64,000 bases of DNA from an uncultured Chloroflexota bacterium (GCA_913051545.1 CAJXCD010000002.1:88220-152219), one strand, 5' to 3'. Positions 17,574 to 26,700 are shown, counted from the stretch's first letter. Notes: generated by a model from the sequence alone, not told the origin. A program made the numbers and translations.

Positions 17574-18898
17574 TGATCTTGGGCGGCGGACTAGCGGGTA
17601 TGTCTGCTGCGTTATCACTTTTGGAAAAAGGTTTCGATGTAACTCTTGTTGAAAGACGACCATTTTTGGGAGGACGAGTATTTTCTTTCCAAGACCCCGA
17701 GACTGGTTTAGAGGTTGATAATGGGCAACACGTATTTTTGGGATGCTGTAGCTATTACATCAGGTATCTTAAATTAATAGGATCCTATGTCAATACACAT
17801 ATACAAGAAGGCATGAATATAGAGGTTGTTTCTGAATCTAAAAAGGGAGCACTCCGTAGTAGGCCTTTTTGGGGAAGGTTACATTTATTACCTGCATTTA
17901 TTAGGTATCCACACTTATCATTCACGGAAAAATTACTTGCTGCTTATTGCTTACTTAAAATCAGGTTTACTAATCGCAGTAAACAGCTAAGTCTGGATAA
18001 CGAGTCTGCATATGATTGGTTTAGAAAAAATATGCAGTCTGAACGAATTATTAAAAACTTATGGAATGTCATCATCTTGCCGGCGCTTAATGACGGCGTT
18101 CGAAATGTTAGCGCGGATATGGCATTAATGGTTCTGCAAGACGGGATTCTAGGTACTCCAGCTGCATCGTCAGTGGGCTATTCAAAAGTAGGTTTAACTA
18201 CTTTGAATGGTGATCCGGCAGGTGCTCTAATTGAGGCGAATGGAGGAAAGATGAGGTTAGGTGTGGGGGTGAGGAATTTCAATATGTGTAACGATCTTGT
18301 GAAAAGTGTAGTTTTAAGCGATGGTACTACTATTCAGGCTGATACTTATATAAGTGCACTCCCTCATCGTGTTTTAAGTAAACTTATTTCTGTAGTTCCA
18401 AATATGGAGGAGATAGTTTCTAATCTGGAAACTTTGGAAGAATCTCCAATCATCGGGATTCATTTATGGTATGACAGACAGATTATGGATGAGGATTTCT
18501 TGGCGTTCATAGATAGTCCAATCCAGTTCGTTTTCAACAAGAATAGTAACCAAGACACAACTGGATCATCTAATCAGTATATATGTATTTCTCTCAGCGG
18601 TGCCTGGGAATACATTGACGTTCCCAAGGATGACCTAATTGAAAGATTCACTCGTGAAATGACTCGTCTTTTCCCTAGGGCGATGGAAGCTGTTGTTGTA
18701 AGGGCTTTGGTAGTTAAGGAACGAAGTGCAACTATCAGATGTATTCCGGGACACTATAAATTACGACCAGGTCAAGTGACACCGGTACCAAATTTATTTT
18801 TGGCTGGGGATTGGACTGATACAGGCTGGCCTGCGACGATGGAGGGCGCGGTTCGTAGCGGCATTTTGGCAGCTGATCAAGTCATCAGTATCACGTGA
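17531..18898 (+). CDS. hpnE: Hydroxysqualene dehydroxylase HpnE
   Basis: A flavin-dependent amine-oxidase-type protein that reduces hydroxysqualene to squalene. The FAD-binding Rossmann motif RIVILGGGLAGMSAALSLLE begins near residue 14, followed by GGRVFSF and DNGQHVFLG; the C-terminal FAD motif is LFLAGDWTDTGWPATMEGAVRSG. Length is 455 residues, normal for the family. Start at ATG 17531 overlaps hpnD by 43 bases. Phytoene-desaturase-like homologues are the alternative, but the HpnC-D-E order favours this reading. No squalene-hopene cyclase gene is in the window. Confidence 0.9.
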   Translation: MVCESNPDRKNTRIVILGGGLAGMSAALSLLEKGFDVTLVERRPFLGGRVFSFQDPETGLEVDNGQHVFLGCCSYYIRYLKLIGSYVNTHIQEGMNIEVVSESKKGALRSRPFWGRLHLLPAFIRYPHLSFTEKLLAAYCLLKIRFTNRSKQLSLDNESAYDWFRKNMQSERIIKNLWNVIILPALNDGVRNVSADMALMVLQDGILGTPAASSVGYSKVGLTTLNGDPAGALIEANGGKMRLGVGVRNFNMCNDLVKSVVLSDGTTIQADTYISALPHRVLSKLISVVPNMEEIVSNLETLEESPIIGIHLWYDRQIMDEDFLAFIDSPIQFVFNKNSNQDTTGSSNQYICISLSGAWEYIDVPKDDLIERFTREMTRLFPRAMEAVVVRALVVKERSATIRCIPGHYKLRPGQVTPVPNLFLAGDWTDTGWPATMEGAVRSGILAADQVISIT

Positions 18899-18915
18899 TG
18901 CACAATAAATTTGTA

Positions 18916-19998
18916 CTAACGCAGATCATTTCCTGGTAAATTTGCTATTCTAGATCCATCTCTGTCCATAACATATATTGTACTTATTCCATTTTTAGTT
19001 GAGTGGAACGCTATTTTCTGGTGTTTATAAGACCATGAGAGTGAATTTTTTTCTTCGCTTGAAAAAGTCAATCTTTTTTCTATAGATTTATCGGTGTGTA
19101 TTGAGTAGATTTCTCTGTGACCATTACGGTCTGATAAGAAGAATATCTGCGATCCATCAGATGGCCAGACAGGGAATATGTCACCTGCTGCATTGCTGGT
19201 TAAGCGAATAGGGGAAGATCCGTCACGATTCATGATATATATTTCCCAATTCCCGTCCCTTCCTGAAGCGAAAGTAATTCGTGATCCATCTGGTGACCAG
19301 GATGGGAAAATATCTGTCATGTCGTTATTGGTTAACCTTTTCAATTTCCCCAAATACATATCTAGGACGTAAATCTCCCAATTGTTACCACCTTGATACA
19401 AGTGTAATAGGATTTCTTTACCATCCGGTGACCATGAATAAACTAACTTTGGGATCGAAATTAGCGTTGAAGATGGTTCCGTGGTTCCATTCACAACTGC
19501 TGTTAATCCCTTCGTTTTACGAGATAAGTCTGTTCCATCAGATTTCATCACATATAATTCTTCCGTACCATCTCTATCAGATATAAAACTAATTTTTTTA
19601 CCATCCGGTGACCACATCGGCATATAGTCCCACGCTAAGGTGTTAGTAAGTCTAGATAACTTCAGGTTATCTATTTCTAGTACGTAAATTTCGTGGTTCC
19701 TATCTCGGTTGGATGTGAAAACAATACTGTCACCATAAGGAGACCAAGAAGGGTATGTATCAGAACCCTTGTTGCTCGTTAATCGTGTAAGTTTCCCATC
19801 CGAGTATCTAACTGAGTATATTTCGTTATTCCCATCTCGGTTGGATGTAAATAAAATATAATCTCCATCCGGTGACCATAGGGGATCATAGTCTGATGTG
19901 AGTTTCTCAAGGCTAATGTCTGATGGTGGATTAGTCTGATCAGCGCATCCTGTTACAATTACAGTTGCTATCAATATAGTTATTAAAACTTTAGACAT
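18916..19998 (-). CDS. PD40/TolB-like beta-propeller lipoprotein
   Basis: A predicted exported lipoprotein: a short hydrophobic signal ends in the lipobox VTGC with Cys17. The remainder is a series of about seven TolB-type PD40 repeats of the form SPDG--I-F-S-RDGN-EIY, with D-RLT linkers, folding as a beta-propeller. It has 360 residues. Real TolB has an N-terminal domain and a Pal partner, both missing, so this is not the Tol-Pal protein; it probably binds a ligand or protein outside the membrane. It converges on hpnE with a 17-base gap. Confidence 0.85.
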   Translation of the reverse strand: MSKVLITILIATVIVTGCADQTNPPSDISLEKLTSDYDPLWSPDGDYILFTSNRDGNNEIYSVRYSDGKLTRLTSNKGSDTYPSWSPYGDSIVFTSNRDRNHEIYVLEIDNLKLSRLTNTLAWDYMPMWSPDGKKISFISDRDGTEELYVMKSDGTDLSRKTKGLTAVVNGTTEPSSTLISIPKLVYSWSPDGKEILLHLYQGGNNWEIYVLDMYLGKLKRLTNNDMTDIFPSWSPDGSRITFASGRDGNWEIYIMNRDGSSPIRLTSNAAGDIFPVWPSDGSQIFFLSDRNGHREIYSIHTDKSIEKRLTFSSEEKNSLSWSYKHQKIAFHSTKNGISTIYVMDRDGSRIANLPGNDLR

Positions 19999-20089
19999 TT
20001 CTTACATACTTGTTTCTTTAATAATGAGTTGGTTGTAGATATAGTTTATTCAGGTGTGCTTTAGGATTTGATATCCAATGAGGGTTAAT

Positions 20090-20710
20090 TTATACTTGAT
20101 CTCTCGATTTTGTAATCTTTGAACGTATAATCACCCATAATACTCCGGTAGCAATAACGATGGCTGTAAATATTATGGACACCATTCCCAAATTTTCTGA
20201 GATAAATATTTCTATTGATTGTCCATAAATCATGATCATGAAGGCTATGAATATAAACCGAATTCCTCTCCCAATCAGTGACACTAATATGAATAATCGG
20301 AGTTGAACGCCTAACATGCCGGCAGTAATAGCAAATAACTTATAGGGTAGAGGTGTTATTGCCGCTATTAATGTTGCCCATACACCATATTTTTGCAGCA
20401 TGTTTGCTACTCTAGTAATCTTTCTTTCAGAGAAGAGTCGGTATAGAACAGGACGACCAATTAGTTTACCTATCCAATAGCCAACTATTGCACCAAGGAT
20501 GGAAGATATTGTGGTAATAACCGCTAGGTACATAGCTATACCAGAGTTAGTAAGACTCATAATTATCAATAGTGGGTCAGGAGGGATTGGAGAAAATATC
20601 GCATCAGAGAAAGAGGTTAGTGCGAGTAGTAGTACTGCCCAGTCACTTTCAGCAAATCCAATTACCCAATTTTTAAGATCATGCAAAGAATTTACTATCA
20701 TTGGGTACAT
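20090..20710 (-). CDS. VTT-domain (DedA/YqaA-like) membrane protein
   Basis: A 206-residue membrane protein with about five hydrophobic segments. The segment SFSDAIFSPIPPDPLLIIM and the later ITPLPYKLFAITAGMLGV match the two reentrant halves of the SNARE-associated/VTT (DedA) domain; the P-[LY]K-like motif suggests the YqaA branch. DedA-superfamily members include lipid scramblases and undecaprenyl-phosphate translocases, but the role here is unknown. Its ATG directly abuts the pxpC stop, so it is probably the last gene of the pxp operon. Confidence 0.8.
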   Translation of the reverse strand: MYPMIVNSLHDLKNWVIGFAESDWAVLLLALTSFSDAIFSPIPPDPLLIIMSLTNSGIAMYLAVITTISSILGAIVGYWIGKLIGRPVLYRLFSERKITRVANMLQKYGVWATLIAAITPLPYKLFAITAGMLGVQLRLFILVSLIGRGIRFIFIAFMIMIYGQSIEIFISENLGMVSIIFTAIVIATGVLWVIIRSKITKSRDQV

Positions 20711-21829
20711 TTAAGAAGGATTTTGCACCTCGAGCGCGAGGTCAAAACTTTCATTTCCAATAGTAGCCGTTACCTTACTTTCAACATGGTCTTCTTCGTT
20801 ACGTATATTTGAAGTCAGTAAGTCGCCTTCTTTGTTTTTTACTTCAATGAATTTTCCTTCGATTTTTATGCCGACTGGCGGTGACTTTTGATCTGATATG
20901 GCTCGAAGTGCAGCGTTCTGAATGCGGAGGAGATTATGGGCTTCTGGTAATGTTACACACTTGAACCCCAACGATTGGCCTGGAACTGTCTGTGCAAGAC
21001 GTCCAAGATCAACACTTATAACAGTTGCAATTTTTGCATATCCCCCTGTTGTGCCTCTGTCAGATAGAAGTATAATTGGATTTCCATCACCTGGTACTTG
21101 AATTGTACCCGGTGGGTTGCCATCTGAAATCACGTCGGCCTTTTCACTATGTTTTATCCGTGGACCTTTAAGTTTGTAGCCCATTCTGTCCGACTGTTCC
21201 GAGATTGTATAACGAGAGCTGAGGAGAGTTGTGATAGCGTCGGAGTCAAAGCGATCCTGTTGTGGCCCAGGAATTATTCGTATAGTGTGACGTCCCCCAT
21301 ACACGGGACTTTTATAACCTGGAGGTAACTGTAGTCCTGTAAAGTCGTGATCTAGTGGCGCTGTAGATAATATATCTCCAGTTGATAAAGGTCTGCCGTT
21401 GAGTCCACCTATGGAAGTTTTTAGGTAGGTAGACCTGCTTCCCATTACTAAAGGAACCTCTATTCCACCTGAGATTGTTAGGTAACTCCGGAATCCGTCA
21501 ACTCGTTTACCAAATTTAAGCTCATCACCTTTTTCAACTTTCACGGCTTTCCATCCAGATATAGATTTACCGTTTAAGGTGGGAGATATATCCGCACCGG
21601 TTATTGCTATGAAAGTGGGTGATAGAAACTTTAGGTGTGGCCCAACGAGTGTAATTTCTATACCTGCCAAGTGCTGCTTATTTCCTACTAGCAGGTTGGC
21701 CGAACGCATGGCGAATTCGTCCATGGCTCCAGATACTGGTACCCCGTAACGCTGATATCCGTATCGACCCAAGTCTTGAATTGTACTCAGCATTCCTGGC
21801 TGGATAACTTTTATGATATCAATATTCAT
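20711..21829 (-). CDS. pxpC: 5-oxoprolinase subunit C (biotin-dependent carboxyltransferase-like, PxpC/KipA)
   Basis: The large partner of the PxpABC 5-oxoprolinase, which hydrolyses 5-oxoproline to glutamate with ATP. The opening IKVIQPGMLSTIQDLGRYGYQRYGVPVSGAMD is the family hallmark, followed by GADISPTLNG and RIIPGPQQDRF. At 372 residues the length is slightly greater than usual, with a divergent C-terminal tail. It lies 11 bases after pxpB. Confidence 0.92.
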   Translation of the reverse strand: MNIDIIKVIQPGMLSTIQDLGRYGYQRYGVPVSGAMDEFAMRSANLLVGNKQHLAGIEITLVGPHLKFLSPTFIAITGADISPTLNGKSISGWKAVKVEKGDELKFGKRVDGFRSYLTISGGIEVPLVMGSRSTYLKTSIGGLNGRPLSTGDILSTAPLDHDFTGLQLPPGYKSPVYGGRHTIRIIPGPQQDRFDSDAITTLLSSRYTISEQSDRMGYKLKGPRIKHSEKADVISDGNPPGTIQVPGDGNPIILLSDRGTTGGYAKIATVISVDLGRLAQTVPGQSLGFKCVTLPEAHNLLRIQNAALRAISDQKSPPVGIKIEGKFIEVKNKEGDLLTSNIRNEEDHVESKVTATIGNESFDLALEVQNPS

Positions 21830-21840
21830 CTAAAGATTTA

Positions 21841-22569
21841 TCACCTGTGATTCTCTATATTTTCTCGAATTTTTTTGAAATCATTTTCATTGTCTATTGG
21901 CACGAATTTTACGCTATCTCCTATTGAAACTAGAGTAGGCGGGTTGAGGGTTGAGTTAAACAGATTTAGGGGAGTTTTCCCGATAACATGCCACCCTCCT
22001 GGACTTTCCACAGGATAAATCCCGGTTTGTCCTTCCGCTATTGCTACTGATCCTTCAGGGATCGCATTTCTTGGAGTTTTACGCCTTGGGATATGCAGTT
22101 TGCTATCTAAGGTCCCAAGGTAAGGAAATCCTGGAGTGAAACCGATCATATATGCTCTGTATAGTGTTTTGGAGTGAATGGATATAATTTCTTTTTCTGA
22201 AAATTGTGTGCATTCCTCTATAAAATTCATATCAGGTCCGTATTCGCCCCCGTATAAGACTGGGATTTCTAAAATTTTACCGGTTGATTCCTTCACTGTA
22301 CCTTGATGGGAAGCTGCTTTTTCTATCATTCTTGATAGATCTGACATCGAGATTTTTAGCGGGTTATATAGGATAAGTACTGAGGCGTAGGCAGGTACGA
22401 TATCCAAAATACTTTCGGAGCGTTGATTATCAAGATTCTTTACAAGAGATAGTACGCGTTGGCTTGTTTGAGGGTCGATGCTGTTACCTAAGTAAACAGT
22501 GACTGCTCGATCTCCGGAAGGAACAATTTCAATATCTGGTTGGGAATCGTTTGGAGGGGTTGTTGTCAT
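21841..22569 (-). CDS. pxpB: 5-oxoprolinase subunit B (PxpB/KipI)
   Basis: A 242-residue cyclophilin-like protein that forms the ATP-dependent kinase/carboxylase-like unit with PxpC. Visible hallmarks are IPVLYGGEYGPDM, YMIGFTPGFPYLGTLD, IPRRKTPRNAIPEGSVAIA and SPGGWHVIGKTPLNLF. In B. subtilis the homologue KipI inhibits the sporulation kinase KinA, but with pxpA and pxpC beside it the metabolic role is likely here. It is 14 bases after pxpA. Confidence 0.92.
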   Translation of the reverse strand: MTTTPPNDSQPDIEIVPSGDRAVTVYLGNSIDPQTSQRVLSLVKNLDNQRSESILDIVPAYASVLILYNPLKISMSDLSRMIEKAASHQGTVKESTGKILEIPVLYGGEYGPDMNFIEECTQFSEKEIISIHSKTLYRAYMIGFTPGFPYLGTLDSKLHIPRRKTPRNAIPEGSVAIAEGQTGIYPVESPGGWHVIGKTPLNLFNSTLNPPTLVSIGDSVKFVPIDNENDFKKIRENIENHR

Positions 22570-22583
22570 GGAGTTATGCTCAA

Positions 22584-23348
22584 TTAAACTATTAGACTCA
22601 AGGGAGTTACATTGATCCCTTCAGAGTCAAGTTCTTCTCTAATTGCCTTGACCATCTTAGCAGCCCCAGGAGTGTCTCCGTGAACACAGAGGCTGTCTGT
22701 TTGGATATCAATCTCTTCACCACCTATAGATCTTACTTTTTGTTCCGTGATCATTTCAATGCTTCTATAGACCACATCATCTATATTGTGAATAACCGAT
22801 CCAGGTATAGATCTGGACACTAAGCTTCCGTCAGGGTTTACTGATCTGTCTGCGAATGTTTCTTTAGCTATTCTTACCCCTATTTGTTTAGCGATTTTAG
22901 CCCACTTAGACCCAGAGGGTACTATCAGAATCATGTCTGGATCTATATCTAAAATTGTCTGACATATCGAAGTCGCTAAATCCTTGTCGTGTACGGCTCG
23001 ATTGTACATCGCTCCATGTGGTTTAACGTGCTGTAGTTTTTTAGATTTAGTAAATGCTTGAAGGGCACCAATTTGATACGTTAAGTCGTTTCTCACTTCA
23101 TCCGGTGATACTGACATGTCTCTTCTTCCAAATCCTTCAATGTCAGGGTAGCTAGGATGTGCACCGATCCCTACTTGGTTCTGTTCAGCTAAGTCTACGG
23201 TTGCTCTCATCCATGACGGTCCTCCAGCATGGAATCCACAGGCTATATTTGCTGAAGATATATATTTCATAATTTCTTCATCCAGACCCATTTTGTACAC
23301 ACCAAAGCTTTCACCCACGTCAGAATTCAAATCCACTTTAATGTCCAT
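22584..23348 (-). CDS. pxpA: 5-oxoprolinase subunit A (PxpA, LamB/YcsF family)
   Basis: A 254-residue TIM-barrel-like metal hydrolase that opens the phosphorylated 5-oxoproline ring. Family motifs are VDLNSDVGESFG at the N-terminus, SANIACGFHAGGP, GIGAHPSYPD, HVKPHGAMYN and SLCVHGDTPGA. The ATG at 23348 follows AGGAAGGA with an 8-base gap, a strong site. It is the first gene of the operon behind the promoter at 23382-23411. Confidence 0.94.
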   Translation of the reverse strand: MDIKVDLNSDVGESFGVYKMGLDEEIMKYISSANIACGFHAGGPSWMRATVDLAEQNQVGIGAHPSYPDIEGFGRRDMSVSPDEVRNDLTYQIGALQAFTKSKKLQHVKPHGAMYNRAVHDKDLATSICQTILDIDPDMILIVPSGSKWAKIAKQIGVRIAKETFADRSVNPDGSLVSRSIPGSVIHNIDDVVYRSIEMITEQKVRSIGGEEIDIQTDSLCVHGDTPGAAKMVKAIREELDSEGINVTPLSLIV

Positions 23349-23381
23349 TCAAATGATCCTTCCTGCGATTTGTTTGACCAT

Positions 23382-23411
23382 ATTATATGCCAGTACGTTG
23401 CGTACTGCTAA
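23382..23411 (-). promoter_or_regulatory. pxp operon promoter with operator in the spacer
   Basis: On the minus strand TTAGCA (23411-23406) and a perfect TATAAT (23387-23382) are 18 bases apart. The spacer and -35 edge hold an inverted repeat, CAGTACG (23391-23397) and CGTACTG (23401-23407), with a 3-base centre. A repressor bound there would block polymerase. Transcription would start near 23375, about 27 bases before pxpA. The surrounding gap 23349-23597 is otherwise empty. Confidence 0.55.
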
Positions 23412-23597
23412 AAATCACCCAAATTATATTTAATGTCAATGAAATTAGTTAATCTAATAATTTTTAGAAAGTAACAATTTTAATGCAATGTATTTGTCTG
23501 GAGGGTTATTGCCTAGAGGGTTAGTGGTAATTTGTTGTACAATCTTTTGCATGCTCGTAATACATAGGATCGAGTATTGGGATAAGGAGATTTACTA

Positions 23598-23822
23598 ATC
23601 GAAACAGGGCTAACACAAGATGGCATTAGGCTTACTATCGTTGGGATAAGTACGGCGTTTAGTTTACTTGTTTTCCTTACTATAATAATTTCTATTCTTG
23701 GCAGGGTAGTAGCATTTTCTTCATCAAAGAAATTCGGTCGAAGTGGTGATTCAGATGAGTCGCGTAACAAGGCCATAGCAGCGGTGGCTGTCGTCACTGC
23801 TTTGAAAGTGCAAAAAAAGTGA
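23598..23822 (+). CDS. oadG: Sodium-pumping decarboxylase gamma subunit (OadG-like), apparent ATC start
   Basis: A 74-residue frame upstream of oadB encodes GLTQDGIRLTIVGISTAFSL, one hydrophobic helix (about 11-34), then a charged linker and an Ala/Val-rich tail ending at TGA 23820-23822. Small one-helix proteins of this design precede or follow OadB and tether the biotin carrier to the membrane. No ATG, GTG or TTG begins the frame: the first in-frame stop upstream is at 23583, and AGGAG (23585-23589) is correctly placed, 8 bases before an ATC at 23598. Either ATC is the start, or an ATG was misread. Identification is by context, hydropathy and the tail, not by a strong motif. Confidence 0.68.
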   Translation: METGLTQDGIRLTIVGISTAFSLLVFLTIIISILGRVVAFSSSKKFGRSGDSDESRNKAIAAVAVVTALKVQKK

Positions 23823-23885
23823 ATGGTTTCAATCAAATTTGTTTTTGTGCTATCTCTAAGATCTTAATTTTGGTGTTGTGACTGA

Positions 23886-25037
23886 ATGGATTTTACAAAT
23901 TTACTTAATTCTTCAGGTTTAGCAAATCTCGAATGGCAGCAAGCGGTTCTTATCGCTGTAGGCCTCGCGTTTGTGTATCTGGCTGTCACAAGAGGTCGTG
24001 AGCCTTATGTGTTGTTGCCTATCGGACTTGGGGTAGTCATAACCAATTTGCCAGAAACGGGGCTGACTCAATTCGATGTTGGAGAAGGCGGACAACAAGA
24101 GTCAGGTATTTTTGGGATAATCCTACACTATGGATTGTCTCATTGGGATCTCTTGCCGCCACTCATATTTTTAGGTATAGGAGCGATGACAGATTTCGGG
24201 CCAGTAATAGCTAATCCTAAAACACTTTTACTTGGAGCAGCAGCGCAAGTAGGTATATTTGTTGCTTTTTGGGGCGCTCTGGCAACGGGATTATTCAATC
24301 TTGGAGAGGCTGCTTCTATAGGCATCATAGGTGGAGCTGATGGTCCTACTACTATTTTCCTGTCATCTGTCTTGGCTCCAGAAATATTGGGTATAACAGC
24401 CGTAGTTGCCTACACTTATATGGCTAGTGTTGTGTTTATTCAACCGCCCTTGATGAAGCTTCTTACTAGTGAGAGAGAACGAACTATAGTAATGAAGCCT
24501 CTTAGAGAAGTTTCACGGACTGAAAAAATGTTGTTCCCGATTATAGCTATGATTCTCATTATACTTGTCGTTCCTCAGTCAGCTCCGCTTATATCGATGT
24601 TCATGATGGGGAATCTGTTTAGGCAGAGTGGTGTAGTGCCGCGGTTAGCAGATGCTGCATCTAACGAGTTATTAAATCTAGCAACTATTTTTCTAATGCT
24701 CACGGTGGGCACCCAATTGACAGCAGCTCGAGTATTTGACATTAATACTATCGTCATACTCATATTGGGTGTTGTTGCCTTCTCGTGTGGAACGGTAGGG
24801 GGGTTGCTGTTCGCAAAATTTATGAACCTGTTTTTAAAGGAAAAAATAAACCCCTTAATTGGTTCTGCCGGGGTATCAGCTGTGCCAATGGCAGCTAGGA
24901 TTTCACACCAGATTGGTCAAGAGGCAGATCCAAGTAACTACTTACTGTCACATGCGATGGGACCCAACGTTGCCGGGGTTATAGGTTCCGCTGTTGTCGC
25001 AGGTGTGTTCATATCGCTTGTTGAGGGAGTTGTTTAG
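23886..25037 (+). CDS. oadB: Sodium-ion-translocating decarboxylase beta subunit
   Basis: A 383-residue polytopic membrane protein that decarboxylates carboxybiotin and exports Na+. It has around ten hydrophobic segments. The family motif with the catalytic/ion-binding Asp is in IGIIGGADGPTTIF, and GLSHWDLLPPLIFLGIGAMTDFGP is the conserved N-terminal part. The C-terminal NPLIGSAGVSAVPMAARISH is also typical. It may serve an oxaloacetate, methylmalonyl-CoA or glutaconyl-CoA decarboxylase; the alpha carboxyltransferase that decides substrate is not in the window. Confidence 0.93.
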   Translation: MDFTNLLNSSGLANLEWQQAVLIAVGLAFVYLAVTRGREPYVLLPIGLGVVITNLPETGLTQFDVGEGGQQESGIFGIILHYGLSHWDLLPPLIFLGIGAMTDFGPVIANPKTLLLGAAAQVGIFVAFWGALATGLFNLGEAASIGIIGGADGPTTIFLSSVLAPEILGITAVVAYTYMASVVFIQPPLMKLLTSERERTIVMKPLREVSRTEKMLFPIIAMILIILVVPQSAPLISMFMMGNLFRQSGVVPRLADAASNELLNLATIFLMLTVGTQLTAARVFDINTIVILILGVVAFSCGTVGGLLFAKFMNLFLKEKINPLIGSAGVSAVPMAARISHQIGQEADPSNYLLSHAMGPNVAGVIGSAVVAGVFISLVEGVV

Positions 25038-25038
25038 T

Positions 25039-25485
25039 ATGGGCGATAAGCTGCAGGTAAAAGTTGGCGAAAAATTGTATACAGTAGAAGTTATAGATTT
25101 AGACTCTAGCCCAGCAAAGGTGATCGTGGATGGGGAACTGGTAGAAGTTGATTTAGATTTAGGATCTGTCGGTGTTGAAAATACGTCTAGTGAAGTTTCA
25201 GTTCCTCCGATAACTGAATCTACTCCTGACATAGTTGATACACCAGGTTCCGATACAGGATCGAATTCAAGTGCTAAGGTATTTTCCACTCCAATGCCTG
25301 GCGTAATTGTATCCATCGCTGTGAAAGTCGGGGATTTGGTAGTTACAGGGGATGAAGTTTGTGTACTAGAGGCGATGAAGATGCAACAAACTTTACGTGC
25401 TGACTGGACCGGTAAAGTTACCGCTGTACATGTACAGGCTGGGAGCCAATTATTGGCAGGGGATCCGATAGCTGAGTTAGGATAA
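25039..25485 (+). CDS. Biotin carrier protein of the decarboxylase
   Basis: A biotinyl-domain protein of 148 residues. The first ~40 residues form a beta-rich region, a Ser/Pro/Thr-rich flexible linker follows (about 48-78), and the biotinyl domain covers 80-148 with biotin attached to Lys114 in LEAMKMQQ. The open frame extends further upstream, but the ATG at 25039 is preceded by GAGGGAG and fits the family. It starts one base after the oadB stop. The carboxyl group from the missing alpha subunit would ride on this biotin to the beta subunit. Confidence 0.93.
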   Translation: MGDKLQVKVGEKLYTVEVIDLDSSPAKVIVDGELVEVDLDLGSVGVENTSSEVSVPPITESTPDIVDTPGSDTGSNSSAKVFSTPMPGVIVSIAVKVGDLVVTGDEVCVLEAMKMQQTLRADWTGKVTAVHVQAGSQLLAGDPIAELG

Positions 25486-25542
25486 TTTTAGTCCTCTAGT
25501 GCTCCATCGTAAGTAAACAATGAATTATTATGGAGGAATTCG

Positions 25543-26646
25543 ATGTCTAGTTCGGCTTCAAGTATAGGCAATTTAGGTCAATCCATATGGTGTGACAGCA
25601 TAAGTCGGGATATGATCCAGTCAGGTCATCTCAAGCGACTTATTGATTTTGGGGTTACAGGTTTGACTTCGAATCCAACAATTTTTGAGAAGGCTATTGG
25701 CCAAAGTGATGACTATGATAAATCTATATATGAACTTGTGAATCAAGGGAAGAGTGTAGACGAAATTTATGAGGCATTAGTTGTTGAAGATATCAGATCT
25801 GTAGCAGATTTGCTTCGTCCAGTTTATGATCAGACAGAAGGTGTTGATGGGTATGTATCTCTCGAGGTTAATCCACATTTTGCGCATGATACAGAAAACA
25901 CTATCAGTGAAGCCAGGAGACTCTTCTTAACTTTGGATCGTCCGAATGTAATGATGAAAGTACCTGCTACGAATGAAGGAATGCCAGCTATTAGTCAATT
26001 AATCAGTGAAAATATTAACGTCAACGTGACATTGATATTTTCACTTAAAGCTTATTCAATTGTTCGCCAATCATACCTTTCTGGGCTAGAAGGTTTGGTG
26101 AAGTCTGGGGGAAATCCATCTACAGTAAGTTCAGTCGCCTCTTTTTTTGTGAGTCGTTTAGACACTGCTGTAGATACTCTGCTAAAGGGTTTGGGTGGAG
26201 ATGAATTGAAACATCTGGGAGGTAGGGCTGCCGTAGCCAATGCAAAATTGGCATACAGGGATTTCGCCAAGGATTTTTATAGCGGTAAATTTCAGTTATT
26301 GAAAGAGAAGGGGTCGAAGGTCCAACGTCCGTTATGGGCGAGTACGAGTACGAAGAATCCTGAATACAGTGAATTACTCTACGTTGAGTCATTGATTGGC
26401 AGGGATACGGTTAATACTATGCCAGTCGACACTTTGGCTACTTTTATGGACAAAGGTGTTGTAGAGGATACATTGGTGAAAAGTGTTGATGAGTCAGAGG
26501 AATTAATCCATTCTTTATCTGAAGTAGGTATTAGCATTGATAGAGTTACCAATCAATTGCTTGATCAGGGTGTACAATCTTTCTCAGATTCTTTTGATAA
26601 ACTTATGTCTATTCTAGCCTCCAAGATTCAGAAAGTTTTGAATTAG
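25543..26646 (+). CDS. tal: Transaldolase
   Basis: A class I aldolase that moves a dihydroxyacetone unit between sugar phosphates in the non-oxidative pentose phosphate pathway. The Schiff-base Lys is in NVMMKVPATNEGMPAI, and the opening IWCDSISRDMIQSG-HLKRLIDFGVTGLTSNPTIFEKA marks the long TalB-type used by actinobacteria and Chloroflexi. At 367 residues it is complete. ATG with GGAGG upstream. The isomerase that follows 54 bases later is often fused to this kind of transaldolase; here they are separate genes. Confidence 0.95.
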   Translation: MSSSASSIGNLGQSIWCDSISRDMIQSGHLKRLIDFGVTGLTSNPTIFEKAIGQSDDYDKSIYELVNQGKSVDEIYEALVVEDIRSVADLLRPVYDQTEGVDGYVSLEVNPHFAHDTENTISEARRLFLTLDRPNVMMKVPATNEGMPAISQLISENINVNVTLIFSLKAYSIVRQSYLSGLEGLVKSGGNPSTVSSVASFFVSRLDTAVDTLLKGLGGDELKHLGGRAAVANAKLAYRDFAKDFYSGKFQLLKEKGSKVQRPLWASTSTKNPEYSELLYVESLIGRDTVNTMPVDTLATFMDKGVVEDTLVKSVDESEELIHSLSEVGISIDRVTNQLLDQGVQSFSDSFDKLMSILASKIQKVLN

Positions 26647-26700
26647 GGACACTATCCAGATTAACAAATTCAACATAATAAACATATTTGGGGTAGCATT

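Noticed and set aside
18916..19998. TolB of the Tol-Pal system
   Set aside because: No N-terminal TolB domain, a lipobox instead, and no pal/tolQRA nearby.
23513..23836. 107-codon minus-strand frame opposite the gamma-subunit gene
   Set aside because: It is antisense to the gamma-like frame, which has operon context, a TM helix and an SD; the minus frame shows no domain or SD.
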